From positions 281,218 to 345,217 of the forward strand of contig NZ_JMPJ01000017.1 in assembly GCF_000735345.1 (NCBI RefSeq): a stretch of 64,000 bases of DNA, read 5' to 3'. The notes under the pieces were generated by a model. That model did no database searches and was not told where the DNA came from. It saw nothing but the letters and a program-made list of their open reading frames with translations. Below, piece by piece: positions 43,557-52,688 of this stretch (the first letter of the stretch is position 1; each line of letters begins with the position of its first letter). Origin of the DNA: Ewingella americana ATCC 33852. Its GTDB lineage: Bacteria; Pseudomonadota; Gammaproteobacteria; Enterobacterales; Enterobacteriaceae. Both the position numbers and the translations under genes were made by a program.

Positions 43557-43600
43557 CTCAATCCCCTTCATCAAAGCAATTCCTGATGAAGGGGATTGAG
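43557..43600 (-). terminator. Perfect 17-bp inverted repeat after the outer-membrane barrel gene
   Basis: CTCAATCCCCTTCATCA (43557-43573) and TGATGAAGGGGATTGAG (43584-43600) are exact inverted repeats with a 10-base loop. They start nine bases after the stop of the minus-strand gene at 43610-44485. No T-tract follows, so it may be a stabilising 3' hairpin as well as, or instead of, a terminator. Confidence 0.55.
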
Positions 43601-43609
43601 AGGTGGGGA

Positions 43610-44485
43610 TCAGAAGTAGTAACCGAACTCTAAGCCAAGCGTCGAAGTGGTGGTGGCTGGCTGGTAGTAGCCAACGTCTTGGCCATCGAGCTTGCCCTGC
43701 TTGTCATCCGATTTACCGTATTTCTGGTGAACATAGGACGCCTTCACAAACAGGTCTTTGTTGATATTCCACGTCAGACTGGTGAATGGCGACAGGCGCG
43801 ATTTCGGCTCCAGCCACACGCCGCCCTGATTGCTGTGGGTCCAAGTTTTAATCGGATACAACGCGCCGCCTTCAAGGCTCAGGCGTGACTCGCTGGTCAT
43901 CTGCCAGTTAGCACCCAAAGAGGCTTTGGCATAAGGCTGAAGCGTGACCTCGAGTGCGCTGTACTGGCGAGTGCGATTCTCGGCGGCGATATAGACATCG
44001 TCGGAACGAATATTGCGCAGCCAGAATTGCCCGCCCAGCGCGCCTTTGGCATCAAAAGAGACGCTGTCCGAAGCGCGATAACGGTAACCCCGCGTGATAT
44101 CCGCGCTGTAGCCGGTATAGGTGGTTTTGCCTTTTAACGAGCCATCGGGCACGTTGGCGCTATCATCTAGCGTGCTGCCCTGATAATTGACGATGCCAAA
44201 CATCAGGCTCATATCCCAGGCTTTTAATAAGCCGCTTGGCGCATCAAGATAGTTATTAGCACCAAAGTTTACCCGCAGGCGAGGACCGTGTTCTGCAACG
44301 TATTTGCCGTCTTTATTGGCGACGGTTTCATCCCATTTATAATATTCCGCCCCATAGCTGACATAGTGGCGTGTTCCATCAGTATTGCTGCTGAACAAAC
44401 TTTCCCCGGCCCGGGAAACCCCGGAAACCAATAAAGAGCTCGATACCAATAAGGTGGCAACGGTCTTTAATTTACAGATTGTCAT
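43610..44485 (-). CDS. Uncharacterised outer-membrane beta-barrel protein
   Basis: I do not recognise this 291-residue protein as a named family. It has a clear signal peptide (LKTVATLLVSSSLLVSGVSRA) with a likely cut after SRA near residue 26. The mature part has alternating aromatic and polar strands, such as HYVSYGAEYYKWDET, LEVTLQPYAKASLGANW and DLFVKASYVHQKYG. The last residues are LGLEFGYYF; a terminal aromatic Phe is the usual recognition signal for BAM-dependent barrel insertion. By strand count it could be a barrel of about 10-14 strands. No protease motif of the omptins was seen. Its neighbours give no clear role. Confidence 0.65.
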   Translation of the reverse strand: MTICKLKTVATLLVSSSLLVSGVSRAGESLFSSNTDGTRHYVSYGAEYYKWDETVANKDGKYVAEHGPRLRVNFGANNYLDAPSGLLKAWDMSLMFGIVNYQGSTLDDSANVPDGSLKGKTTYTGYSADITRGYRYRASDSVSFDAKGALGGQFWLRNIRSDDVYIAAENRTRQYSALEVTLQPYAKASLGANWQMTSESRLSLEGGALYPIKTWTHSNQGGVWLEPKSRLSPFTSLTWNINKDLFVKASYVHQKYGKSDDKQGKLDGQDVGYYQPATTTSTLGLEFGYYF

Positions 44486-44816
44486 TTTATTATTTCTTTG
44501 TGTCAGTGAAGGAGAGCGGTGATTTTAAAAACAGCGGGGGGATGCTAACGCAGGATAAGGTGGGTAAAACAGGCTCTATTCATTTTTGGTCAAAATAAGA
44601 TCAATACAAAAGTAATAAGTGAAATTTTAGGCTTTACTAGTTATCTATTTGAGTTAATTGATTTTTTATATTCTTAAAATTTAGCTTATTGCGCAGATCA
44701 TTTTCCGATCAATTTGGGTTAGGGTGAGATAAAAAACAGCTTTAGTGAATTTTTTAGGTAGAAGCGGGGATTTCTATAAGAATTAACTGTAGCCGAGTGC
44801 GGAGTTAAGTCAAATT
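44486..44816. other. AT-rich intergenic stretch upstream of the barrel gene
   Basis: This stretch between the barrel gene and the speD terminator is strongly AT-rich. It contains no open frame worth calling. It must hold the barrel gene promoter, but I could not pick out one clear -35/-10 pair. Confidence 0.5.
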
Positions 44817-44847
44817 AAAATGGCGGACCTGTGATGTTCGCCATTTT
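44817..44847 (-). terminator. speD terminator
   Basis: AAAATGGCGGA and TTCGCCATTTT pair around a nine-base loop, with A/T tracts on both sides, 38 bases after the speD stop. Confidence 0.75.
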
Positions 44848-44884
44848 ATTAACTTCCTATTAACTGCTTCTCGGCGTAAATACC

Positions 44885-45679
44885 TTAGAGCGAGGGGATA
44901 TTTCTACCGTAATAAATTTCCTGCATCTCTTTATAAAGCAGGTCGGTGATCTCTTTACGCTCTGCCGCGCTTAATTGGTCGGGCTTGGCATTGAAAAGAT
45001 AATGCTTAAGGTCGAACTCTTTTAGCATCATCTTGGTGTGGAATATATTTTCCTGATACACGTTCACATCCATCATGTCATATAGCGCTTTCATATCCTT
45101 CGACATGAAGTTCTGAATCGAGTTGATCGAATGGTCGATGTAGTGTTTGACGCCATTAATGTCGCGAGTGAAGCCGCGCACGCGGTAATCAATAGTGACA
45201 ATGTCAGATTCCAGCTGGTGAATCAGGTAGTTCAGCGCCTTGAGGGGCGAGATTACGCCACAGGTGGAGACTTCAATATCCGCGCGGAAAGTGCAAAGCC
45301 CGCCTTCAGGGTGGCTTTCTGGGTAGGTATGCACGCAGATGTGGCTCTTATCGAGATGCGCCACCACCGAGCTTGGCAGCGGGCCAGGGTTCTCCGTGGT
45401 ATCCACATCGCGCGGATCCATTGGCTCTTCGCTCACTAAAATCGTGACGCTGGCCCCCTGTGGCTCATAGTCCTGCCGCGCCACGTTGAGGATGTTGGCA
45501 CCGATGATGGAACAGGTTTCGGTGAGGATCTCCGTCAAACGGTTGGCGTTATATTCTTTGTCAATGTAGGCAATATAGCCGTCACGATCGTCAGCCGTCT
45601 TGGCATAACAGATATCGTAGATACAAAAACTCAGGCTTTTTGTCAGGTTATTGAAACCGTGCAGTTTCAGTTTTTGCAA
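44885..45679 (-). CDS. speD: S-adenosylmethionine decarboxylase proenzyme SpeD
   Basis: SpeD makes decarboxylated S-adenosylmethionine for spermidine synthesis. The proenzyme cleaves itself at K111-S112 ([11 protein letters not shown]) to form the pyruvoyl group. Reading from TTG 45679 gives [16 protein letters not shown] and 264 residues, exactly the E. coli length and start. GGGGTGGA lies upstream. A longer ATG frame from 45730 would add 17 unrelated residues and overlap speE. A UUG start is therefore the best reading. The gene follows speE by 28 bases in one operon. Confidence 0.93.
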   Translation of the reverse strand: MQKLKLHGFNNLTKSLSFCIYDICYAKTADDRDGYIAYIDKEYNANRLTEILTETCSIIGANILNVARQDYEPQGASVTILVSEEPMDPRDVDTTENPGPLPSSVVAHLDKSHICVHTYPESHPEGGLCTFRADIEVSTCGVISPLKALNYLIHQLESDIVTIDYRVRGFTRDINGVKHYIDHSINSIQNFMSKDMKALYDMMDVNVYQENIFHTKMMLKEFDLKHYLFNAKPDQLSAAERKEITDLLYKEMQEIYYGRNIPSL

Positions 45680-45707
45680 TTTAGTCCACCCCCTTATGGA
45701 TGCCGGA

Positions 45708-46595
45708 TCAGCGCGAGGCTGACAGGGCATTCAGTAGATATTGTGGCAGGGCAAAGCTGCCATAATGGATTGCCGGGTTGTAATAACGGCAGGCAATGTC
45801 TGCGGCGTCGAAGCGCGCTTGCAGCGTCTTAGCGTCGAGCTGGCGGTGCTCCGGGCTGTTAGTGGCCCAGGCGAAAGTCATGATGCCGCCGTAGTAGGTC
45901 GGGATCGCCGCTTGGTAAAAACTGACGTCGCTGAAGTAGTGGCTCAGCTTCTGGTGGCTATTTACGGCTTCATCCTGCTGTAAGAAGCAGACACCGTTTT
46001 GCGCTACAAAAATACCGCCCGGATTCAGACAGCGCTCGCAGCCTTGGTAAAATTCTGAGGTAAACAGGCTTTCGCCGGGACCAATGGGATCGGTGCAATC
46101 TGAGATGATCACATCAAAGGTTTCATTGGTCTGATTGACGAACTTCACCCCGTCGTCGATCACCAAGTTAAAGCGCGGATCGTCATAGGCACCGGCATTG
46201 TGGTTCGGCAGATACTGGCGGCAGAACTCCACCACGCCAGCGTCAATTTCCACCATAGTGACCGACTCGACCTGCGTATGACGGCATACTTCGCGCAGCA
46301 TTCCGCCGTCGCCGCCGCCGATAATCAGCACCTTCTTAGCATGGCCGTGGGCCAAAATCGGCACGTGCGCCATCATCTCGTGATAGATGAACTCATCACG
46401 CTCGGTGGTCTGTACCACGCCGTCGAGCGCCATCACGCGGCCCAGCTCGGCGTTTTCGAAAATGATCAGATCCTGATGCTCGGTTTTATCGCGATACAGC
46501 TCTTTTTCGACGCGAAAATATTGGCCAAAGTTGGCGTGCAGCGTCTCAAACCACATTTCTTTTTCGGACAATTTCTGTGACGGATTCTGGGACAT
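45708..46595 (-). CDS. speE: Spermidine synthase SpeE
   Basis: SpeE transfers the aminopropyl group from decarboxylated S-adenosylmethionine to putrescine. The 295-residue Rossmann-fold protein has [31 protein letters not shown], and the catalytic [28 protein letters not shown] is the substrate-gating N-terminal segment. It heads the speED operon, with GGAGAAGA just upstream of its ATG. Confidence 0.96.
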   Translation of the reverse strand: MSQNPSQKLSEKEMWFETLHANFGQYFRVEKELYRDKTEHQDLIIFENAELGRVMALDGVVQTTERDEFIYHEMMAHVPILAHGHAKKVLIIGGGDGGMLREVCRHTQVESVTMVEIDAGVVEFCRQYLPNHNAGAYDDPRFNLVIDDGVKFVNQTNETFDVIISDCTDPIGPGESLFTSEFYQGCERCLNPGGIFVAQNGVCFLQQDEAVNSHQKLSHYFSDVSFYQAAIPTYYGGIMTFAWATNSPEHRQLDAKTLQARFDAADIACRYYNPAIHYGSFALPQYLLNALSASR

Positions 46596-46796
46596 TGTGC
46601 AATCTTCTCCTGAGTATTCACAGCCTTGGAAAATGGGGGCAACATGATAGCCAACATCGCCATTGTATGCACGATTGAATATTACTCAGATGATTTGGGA
46701 ATATAAGTGTAGCTGAGGTGGGGAAATACGCTGGAAAGCGGCCCGGCAAGAGGCGAAAGTCAGTGGGAAGATGCTAAAGCCGGGCGAGAAGGGGAG

Positions 46797-47144
46797 TTAG
46801 TTAGAGTAGGCCAGCAGGCTAAGGGAGTCACGAGCCAGCGCCTTGCACTTGGTCGGCTTGGCGACGGCAATCCCGCTCAGGTCGCGATAGCTGTCCTCGC
46901 CCATCGCTTGCATGTTGAAGCTACTGTAATTGGTTAAATCCCAACGATTTTGTTGAGCGAAAAACACAATCGCGCGCTTAATTTGCGCGTTAGGAAGCTG
47001 TTCGTAGCCGCAATTATTTTTCAAATACACGAAGACGGCGGTCAGGTCTGCCAGATCTTCAGCCTCTGATTCGCTTAAAGCCTGGCTGGCGGAGGAGAAT
47101 CCGAGCAGGGCGAGCAACATCAGGGTTAGCGTCGTTTTTTTCAT
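46797..47144 (-). CDS. yacC: YacC family periplasmic protein (PulS/OutS-like)
   Basis: This 115-residue protein matches YacC, which resembles the PulS/OutS pilotins of type II secretion. It has a signal peptide (LTLMLLALLGFSSASQA), then ALSESEAEDLADLTAVFVYLK, NNCGYEQLPN and CKALARDSLSLLAY. Two cysteines are placed to form a disulfide. There is no lipobox cysteine, so it is probably a soluble periplasmic protein. Function is unproven. Confidence 0.88.
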   Translation of the reverse strand: MKKTTLTLMLLALLGFSSASQALSESEAEDLADLTAVFVYLKNNCGYEQLPNAQIKRAIVFFAQQNRWDLTNYSSFNMQAMGEDSYRDLSGIAVAKPTKCKALARDSLSLLAYSN

Positions 47145-47249
47145 GGAGTGGTTCTTTATAAAGAGAAAAAAGCAGGCTCAGATGGAATTAAATGACGTTA
47201 ACATATTTGCCCTGAGTCACACTAAATTTTCTTTTGTCGGTTTTGCTAC

Positions 47250-47280
47250 TTGACCCTTCCCTTGGTGGAAGGTTTACCCT
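47250..47280 (+). promoter_or_regulatory. CueR-type copper promoter of cueO
   Basis: TTGACC at 47250-47255 and TACCCT at 47275-47280 are 19 bases apart, the stretched spacing that MerR-family activators need. The spacer holds the dyad CCTTCCCTTGGTGGAAGG, close to the CueR sites of copA and cueO. Copper or silver bound to CueR is expected to turn on cueO. Confidence 0.88.
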
Positions 47281-47349
47281 CTGTGCTAAATCTGCCCGTT
47301 CTTTGCCACCCCTGACAGAGGCACGGAACATCGCCAAAAGGAACTGAAC

Positions 47350-48966
47350 ATGCATCGTCGTGACTTTATTAAATGGACCACACTGATGGGGGCGGCCACT
47401 ACGCTGCCGGGCTGGAGCCGTCTGGCATTTGCTGCTGACAGGCCAGCACTGCCGATTCCCCTGCTGCTCAAACCTAACGCCAAAGGCGTCATGGTGCTCA
47501 ATTTACAGCGCGGTCAGAGCCAGTTTACGCCGGGCGTGAATACCGAAACCTGGGGCATTAACGGCAATATTCTTGGCCCTGCGCTGCGCGTTAAACGCGG
47601 CGAGCCGGTGACTGTCACGGTGAATAACCAGCTGAATGTCGCGAGCACGGTACACTGGCACGGGCTGGAAATTCCCGGCCAAGTGGATGGCGGCCCGCAG
47701 GGCGTGATCGCGCCCGGGGCTAGCCGGACGGTGCAATTCACCCTCGACCAGCCTGCTTCTACCTGCTGGTTCCACCCACATCCGCACCAGACCAGTGGTT
47801 ATCAGGTGGCAATGGGGCTGGCCGGTTTAGTGCTTATCGAAGATGACGAAAGCAACCAGCTGAAACTGCCTTCGCGCTGGGGCGTGGATGATATTCCCGT
47901 GGTGCTTCAGGACAAACGCCTGAACGATGCCGGGCAAATTGATTACCAGATGGATGTGATGACCGCCGCCGTGGGCTGGTTTGGTCAACACATGCTGACC
48001 AATGGCGTGGTCTTCCCGCAGCACGGCGTGTCGCGCGGCTGGCTGCGTTTCCGCCTGCTCAACGGCTGTAATGCGCGCTCGCTTAATGTCTCGACCAGCG
48101 ATGGTCGCCCACTCTACGTGATTGCCAGCGACGGCGGTTTCCTCGCCGAGCCGGTGAAACTCAGCGAGTTGCCGATGCTGCCCGGCGAACGGTTTGAAGT
48201 ACTGGTGAACTGCCCGGATGCCAAGGCGTTCGACCTCGTTACCCTGCCGGTTACCCAGATGGGCATGACCCTCGCGCCATTCGATAAACCTCTGCCGGTG
48301 CTGCGCGTGCAGCCGACCCTGACTCAGGGCGAGCAGGACATTCCTGACCAACTGATCAAACTGCCGGAGCTGGTTTCCGTTGACGGCTTACCCACCCGCT
48401 GGTTGCAGCTCTCCATGGACCCACGCCTCGACCAACAGGGCATGGCGGCGCTGATGGCGCGCTACGGGCATCAGTCGATGGCCGGTATGAGCATGGATCA
48501 CGGCTCAAGCGACGGCGGCCACGATATGGCGGGCATGGATATGCAGGGCATGTCCCACGACGACCACGGCAGCATGGCTGGCATGGACATGAGCAAGAAG
48601 GATGACGGCAAGTTCGACCTGATGAGCGGCAACCGGATCAATGGCAAAGCTTATGACATGAACACCCCGGCCTTTGACGTCAAACAGGGCCAGTACGAGA
48701 AATGGACCATTTCCGGCGAAGGCGACATGATGCTGCATCCGTTCCACATCCACGGCACCCAGTTCCGCATTCTGTCTGAGAATGGCAAGCCAGTGGCGGC
48801 GCACCGCGCGGGCTGGAAAGACATTGTGAGAGTGGAGGGCGGGCGCAGCGAAGTGCTGGTGCGGTTCAACTATCTGGCGAGCAAAGAGCAGGCTTACATG
48901 GCCCACTGCCACCTGTTGGAGCACGAAGACACTGGAATGATGCTGGGCTTCACGGTTTCTAGCTAG
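47350..48966 (+). CDS. cueO: Multicopper oxidase CueO
   Basis: CueO oxidises Cu(I) in the periplasm and protects against copper stress. The 538-residue protein starts with a twin-arginine signal ([20 protein letters not shown]). The copper ligands lie in [21 protein letters not shown] and [14 protein letters not shown] methionine- and histidine-rich insert (about residues 375-415, with repeated MAGMDM units) is the Cu(I)-binding segment of this family. A CueR-type promoter lies 70 bases upstream. Confidence 0.96.
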   Translation: MHRRDFIKWTTLMGAATTLPGWSRLAFAADRPALPIPLLLKPNAKGVMVLNLQRGQSQFTPGVNTETWGINGNILGPALRVKRGEPVTVTVNNQLNVASTVHWHGLEIPGQVDGGPQGVIAPGASRTVQFTLDQPASTCWFHPHPHQTSGYQVAMGLAGLVLIEDDESNQLKLPSRWGVDDIPVVLQDKRLNDAGQIDYQMDVMTAAVGWFGQHMLTNGVVFPQHGVSRGWLRFRLLNGCNARSLNVSTSDGRPLYVIASDGGFLAEPVKLSELPMLPGERFEVLVNCPDAKAFDLVTLPVTQMGMTLAPFDKPLPVLRVQPTLTQGEQDIPDQLIKLPELVSVDGLPTRWLQLSMDPRLDQQGMAALMARYGHQSMAGMSMDHGSSDGGHDMAGMDMQGMSHDDHGSMAGMDMSKKDDGKFDLMSGNRINGKAYDMNTPAFDVKQGQYEKWTISGEGDMMLHPFHIHGTQFRILSENGKPVAAHRAGWKDIVRVEGGRSEVLVRFNYLASKEQAYMAHCHLLEHEDTGMMLGFTVSS

Positions 48967-48973
48967 CGCCTTT

Positions 48974-49017
48974 TCTGCTGAGTCGATATGTCGATCACTG
49001 ACATTCGGCTCAGCAGA
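48974..49017 (+). repeat. Inverted repeat between cueO and gutQ
   Basis: TCTGCTGAG (48974-48982) and CTCAGCAGA (49009-49017) are exact inverted repeats eight bases after the cueO stop. No T-tract follows, so it is a weak terminator candidate. Confidence 0.4.
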
Positions 49018-49075
49018 CTGTATGGTAACGCGGCTGAAAACCATGATATTCACATCATTCTTAGGGGAGAAGAAG

Positions 49076-50041
49076 ATGAAAAAGTCGCTGCTAGGCTTTG
49101 CGCGGGAAACGCTGGAAATCGAAATCGAAGAAGCGCAACGGCTGCTGACTCGGCTCGATGACAACTTCGTCGATGCCTGCCAGTTGCTGCTCAACTGCAC
49201 CGGCAAAGCCGTGGTGTCGGGAATGGGCAAATCCGGGCACATCGGCAAGAAAATTGCCGCCTCCCTTGCCAGCACCGGCACGCCAGCCTTTTTCGTTCAT
49301 CCTGCCGAGGCGCTGCACGGCGACTTAGGCATGATTGGCAGCAACGACGTGCTGATCTTCATCTCCTATTCTGGTCGCGCCAAAGAGCTGGATATGATCC
49401 TGCCTCTGTTAGCGGAAAACCAAACCAAGCTGATTGCTATCACCGGCGGCAAAGACTCCCCGCTGGCGCAGGCCGCCGATGCTATTATTGATGTTGGCGT
49501 TGAGCGCGAATCTTGCCCAATGGGGCTGGCTCCGACCTCCAGCGCGGTCAATACTCTGATGATGGGCGACGCGCTGGCAATGGCGTTAATGCGTCATCGC
49601 GGCTTCGGCGCAGAAGACTTCGCCCGTTCACATCCGGGCGGCAGCCTCGGTGCGCGACTGCTCAATCGCGTTCACCATTTGATGCGCACCGGCGACCGAC
49701 TGCCGGTTATCGACAGCCAAGAAAATGTCATGAACGCCATGCTCGAGTTAAGTCGAACCGGGCTGGGCCTGATTGCGGTCTGTGACCAAGAGCGTCACGT
49801 GGTGGGGGTATTCACCGATGGCGACTTACGCCGCTGGCTGGTCAAAGGCCGCACTCTGGACGAGCCGCTGATGAGTGCCATCACCCGTCCCGGCTTCCAA
49901 CTGCCGGAACAGTGGCGCGCGGGCGAGGCGCTGGAAGCCTTGCACCAGCAGAACATCAGCGCCGCGCCGGTGGTGAACAGCGAAGGCGTGCTGGTTGGGG
50001 CGATAAATCTGCACGATTTACATCAGGCTGGCATTGGTTGA
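49076..50041 (+). CDS. gutQ: D-arabinose 5-phosphate isomerase GutQ-like
   Basis: This enzyme interconverts ribulose 5-phosphate and arabinose 5-phosphate, the precursor of Kdo. From ATG 49076 (MKKSLLGFARETL), with AGGGGAG upstream, it has 321 residues, the E. coli GutQ length. It has a SIS domain (VVSGMGKSGHIGKKIAASLA, FISYSGRAKELD, LAPTSSAVNTLMMGDALAMA) followed by two CBS domains (ELSRTGLGLIAV, GVFTDGDLRRWL). It resembles GutQ more than KdsD, but the sorbitol operon that normally carries gutQ is absent here. Confidence 0.85.
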   Translation: MKKSLLGFARETLEIEIEEAQRLLTRLDDNFVDACQLLLNCTGKAVVSGMGKSGHIGKKIAASLASTGTPAFFVHPAEALHGDLGMIGSNDVLIFISYSGRAKELDMILPLLAENQTKLIAITGGKDSPLAQAADAIIDVGVERESCPMGLAPTSSAVNTLMMGDALAMALMRHRGFGAEDFARSHPGGSLGARLLNRVHHLMRTGDRLPVIDSQENVMNAMLELSRTGLGLIAVCDQERHVVGVFTDGDLRRWLVKGRTLDEPLMSAITRPGFQLPEQWRAGEALEALHQQNISAAPVVNSEGVLVGAINLHDLHQAGIG

Positions 50042-50154
50042 TCCGACGGCGTTACTCATTATCTGGTTCTTTGTTATAATCCCCGCGCTTTAAGGTCGCC
50101 ATCACGGTCGGTGATGGCGATGACTCTTTCAAATTCCAGGTGGTTAGGCTTTAT

Positions 50155-50691
50155 ATGAAACACAGAGTAGACGTCATGATTTCCGAGCAGGAAGTCAAAA
50201 CCCGAATTGCTGAGTTAGGCCGTGAAATCACCGAGCACTACCGTGATAGCGGCAGTGATATGGTGCTGGTTGGGCTGTTGCGCGGTTCATTCATGTTTAT
50301 GGCTGACTTGTGTCGCACCATTGACGTTTCCCACGAAGTGGATTTCATGACCGCCTCCAGCTACGGCAACGGCATGTCCACCACCCGCGATGTTAAAATT
50401 CTCAAAGACTTAGATGAAGATATCCGTGGCAAAGACGTGCTGATCGTCGAAGACATCATCGACTCCGGCAACACCCTGAGCAAAGTCCGCGAACTGCTGC
50501 AACTGCGCGGCCCAAAATCACTGGCAATCTGCACGCTGCTCGATAAACCCGAGCGCCGCGAAGTAGACGTGAAAGTCGAATATGTTGGTTTCGCCATCCC
50601 CGACGAGTTCGTGGTGGGTTACGGCATCGACTACGCCCAGCGCTATCGCCACCTGCCGTACGTCGGCAAAGTGGTTATGCTGGAAGAGTAA
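50155..50691 (+). CDS. hpt: Hypoxanthine phosphoribosyltransferase Hpt
   Basis: Hpt salvages hypoxanthine to IMP using PRPP. From ATG 50155 (MKHRVDVMI) it has 178 residues, the E. coli length. The PRPP-binding loop is [15 protein letters not shown], and [17 protein letters not shown] and [17 protein letters not shown] are family hallmarks. In E. coli hpt faces can directly; here a prophage remnant separates them. Confidence 0.96.
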   Translation: MKHRVDVMISEQEVKTRIAELGREITEHYRDSGSDMVLVGLLRGSFMFMADLCRTIDVSHEVDFMTASSYGNGMSTTRDVKILKDLDEDIRGKDVLIVEDIIDSGNTLSKVRELLQLRGPKSLAICTLLDKPERREVDVKVEYVGFAIPDEFVVGYGIDYAQRYRHLPYVGKVVMLEE

Positions 50692-50755
50692 GTCGCAAGC
50701 TGCCCGCCTAGCGTTTCTAACGCGGGCAGTAGGCAAGACGTCTGAAAAAGGCACA

Positions 50756-50779
50756 AAAAAAGGCACATAATGTGCCTTT
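50756..50779. repeat. attL-like direct repeat, also the hpt terminator
   Basis: The 24-base repeat has six A, GGCACATAATGTGCC and three T, and is identical to 61429-61452. It also forms a GGCACA-TAA-TGTGCC hairpin with flanking A and T tracts, so it works as a terminator for hpt. Confidence 0.8.
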
Positions 50780-50849
50780 GAAAACGATGTTAACTATATG
50801 AATTAAATGGATTTTTTCATTTCAGTGTCCACGCATTGACCACATCGAC

Positions 50850-50879
50850 AAAAAAAGCCCCGTTAATTTGGGGCTTTTT
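50850..50879 (-). terminator. ogr terminator
   Basis: A GCCCC/GGGGC hairpin with A-tract and T-tract flanks lies three bases after the ogr stop on the minus strand. Confidence 0.85.
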
Positions 50880-50881
50880 CG

Positions 50882-51103
50882 TTAGTGCATCTGGAAGGAT
50901 TGCTGCTGATTTTTGTCCGGATGCAACTGCACAGCGTGAACTGTTCCTGGCTCGACAATGATGTCAGCAATCGACTCATGAGTTTTAAACGTGCAACTGC
51001 AATTAATATTCTGACACTGGTGATAGCGCTCTTTGGTATTGATGCTCAGATAACGGCTGGAACGTGCGTGTGCTGCGTGTTGGCATTTCGGGCAGTGCAT
51101 CAT
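50882..51103 (-). CDS. ogr: P2 Ogr/Delta-family late transcription activator
   Basis: Ogr activates the late genes of P2-like phages by contacting the RNA polymerase alpha subunit. The small zinc protein has MHCPKCQHAAHARSSRYLS, then RYHQCQNINCSCTFKTHES; the zinc ligands are the CxxC near the start and the CQNxxC-type pair. Starting at 51103 there are 73 residues, against 72 in P2 Ogr. GGTGA lies five bases before this ATG, which favours it over the ATG at 51115. It is next to attL, its normal P2 position. Its usual targets, the late operons, are mostly deleted here. Confidence 0.92.
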   Translation of the reverse strand: MMHCPKCQHAAHARSSRYLSINTKERYHQCQNINCSCTFKTHESIADIIVEPGTVHAVQLHPDKNQQQSFQMH

Positions 51104-51183
51104 AATAGTCACCATGTAATCATTTTAATCATATGCAGTCATTGTATGGCTTTGGCTGAGCAATACACTGTCTATTACAATGA

Positions 51184-51212
51184 TTTACATTCCGTATTTA
51201 CTGGCTTATATT
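51184..51212 (+). promoter_or_regulatory. Promoter of the FRG-domain gene
   Basis: TTTACA at 51184-51189 and TATATT at 51207-51212 are 17 bases apart, each matching five of six consensus positions. It points toward the FRG gene and away from the late phage operons, so that gene can be read in the dormant prophage. Confidence 0.65.
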
Positions 51213-51296
51213 AGCTTCATTAACAAATTCCTATCAATAGAAAAAAAGAATAAGTATTGGTGACAATATTAAATTTTATAACAAGGAATGAATCTT

Positions 51297-52184
51297 ATGA
51301 GAGCAGTTAAGAAAATAGAAAAAATAACCTCTGTTTCTGGTTTCATTGAGAATATTATGAATATAAACAAGCGCAATGCGAGGCCAACAGCATTTAGGGG
51401 GCAAAAGTTTTATGACTGGGATACTGAACCAAAGATTTTTAGAGATGACTGTAATGTTTATAGTGAAGAAAATTTAATAGTAAGAGATTTAGTAAGTGTG
51501 CATCCCCAAGAATTTGATTCAGATAAAACTATGTTTGATAGGCTTGTCAGGATGCAACATTTTGGATTACCTACAAGACTTCTAGATGTTACTCTTAATC
51601 CCTTAGTTGCATTATGGTTTGCTTCGGAAAAATATCTTGTAGATGGGAAGGAGCAAGATGGTAAAGTTCAGTACTTTCTAGTCCCAAAAGAGAGACAGAA
51701 ATATTATGACAGCGACCGTGTTAGTTGCATGGCGAATCTAGCAAATCTAAAATCTGAGAGTAAAGAGGAAATTTTTAAGTTAGTTGCTCAAGGTTTATCA
51801 AGAGCTCAGTTTAACCGTAGAAAATGCGTTGATGAATTATTTTATAATATAGGTTTTGAAAAACCAAACTTTAGAAAAATAATAGAGCCAATGGATCTTA
51901 TTAGGCCTGTTTTTGTTAAGCCAAAACTTAACAATAAAAGGATAATTGCTCAGTCCGGTGCTTTCTTAATATACGGAGCAAAAACTTATAAGGGTGCAAG
52001 TGGCGAGGCAATTATCCCAGTTAGAAGGATAATGGTTTCAGCAAATGCTAAAGAAAATATTAGAGAGGAGCTTGAGTTACTCGGCATCCATGCTAGTAGT
52101 CTATTCCCGGAGATTGATAAGGCCTCGGAATTTATCGTAAAAAAATACAACACGTCATCTGATGATTCTAGTTTTTTAATCTGA
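51297..52184 (+). CDS. FRG-domain protein, prophage cargo
   Basis: The 295-residue product has the FRG domain: F33-R34-G35-Q36 near the N-terminus and the hallmark MQHFGLPTRLLDVTLNPLVA followed by LWFASE. FRG domains occur in proteins of unknown biochemical activity, some of them in anti-phage loci. ATG 51297 is preferred over 51288 because AAGGA at 51283-51287 is nine bases before it but touches the earlier ATG. The gene is very AT-rich compared with P and Q and has its own promoter. It is inserted between ogr and D, which are adjacent in P2. A GAGGGT/ACCCTC hairpin separates it from D. Defence is inferred from location and family. Confidence 0.8.
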   Translation: MRAVKKIEKITSVSGFIENIMNINKRNARPTAFRGQKFYDWDTEPKIFRDDCNVYSEENLIVRDLVSVHPQEFDSDKTMFDRLVRMQHFGLPTRLLDVTLNPLVALWFASEKYLVDGKEQDGKVQYFLVPKERQKYYDSDRVSCMANLANLKSESKEEIFKLVAQGLSRAQFNRRKCVDELFYNIGFEKPNFRKIIEPMDLIRPVFVKPKLNNKRIIAQSGAFLIYGAKTYKGASGEAIIPVRRIMVSANAKENIREELELLGIHASSLFPEIDKASEFIVKKYNTSSDDSSFLI

Positions 52185-52217
52185 TCGTGATTGAGGGTTT
52201 AATTACCCTCATGATTT

Positions 52218-52646
52218 CTAGTTTTCGTTTAATTCATAACTCACATCAGACAGCAGCACCTCGAGATTTAACGTTGTCACAAACCCGCTTCCGCCCAGGC
52301 TGTGCGTCACCTTGCTGATTATCCAGGGCTGCGCGTCGATCACGGATTTAAATCCCGACACCGCCACCGGCGTTTCAGGGAATAAGTCAGCCCGCCCGCG
52401 AGCCAGGGAGATCGAGAACTCCGCGACGCCGCGCTGAAGTTTGTCCCACTTTGCCTGGGCTGCCCGCATGGCCGCTTTCTGCGTGGCGTAGATGGTGGTG
52501 AGGGCAAACACATTGTCTTCACTGCCCGCCAGGTATTCCCCTTCCTTCGCCTCCGGCGTTTTCTGTGCCTTTGCACTGACCTTCTTCGCCTTCGGGTGTT
52601 GCAGGGCGCGCAGGTACTGCACTTTCGGTTTGCGTTGCACCTTCAC
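52218..52646 (-). pseudogene. D: P2 gpD tail protein, C-terminal fragment
   Basis: Gene D encodes a baseplate-hub tail protein of P2. Only the last 140 or so residues remain (P2 gpD is 387). They include GEYLAGSEDNVFALTTIYAT, AQAKWDKLQRGVAEFSISLA and VIDAQPWIISKVTHSLGGSG. The frame extends upstream from 52646 without a stop through HTKDPKPKK, up to a TGA at about 52689-52691. Beyond that point the sequence reads as gene O. The fragment has no start signal of its own. Confidence 0.85.
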
Positions 52647-52688
52647 CTTTTTCGGCTTTGGGTCTTTGGTGTGCAGCCAGCTTGCCTT

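Noticed and set aside
50740-50770. Possible CRISPR or tandem array because of repeated AAAAAGGCAC units
   Set aside because: Only two partial units occur and they belong to the terminator/att core; there are no spacers.
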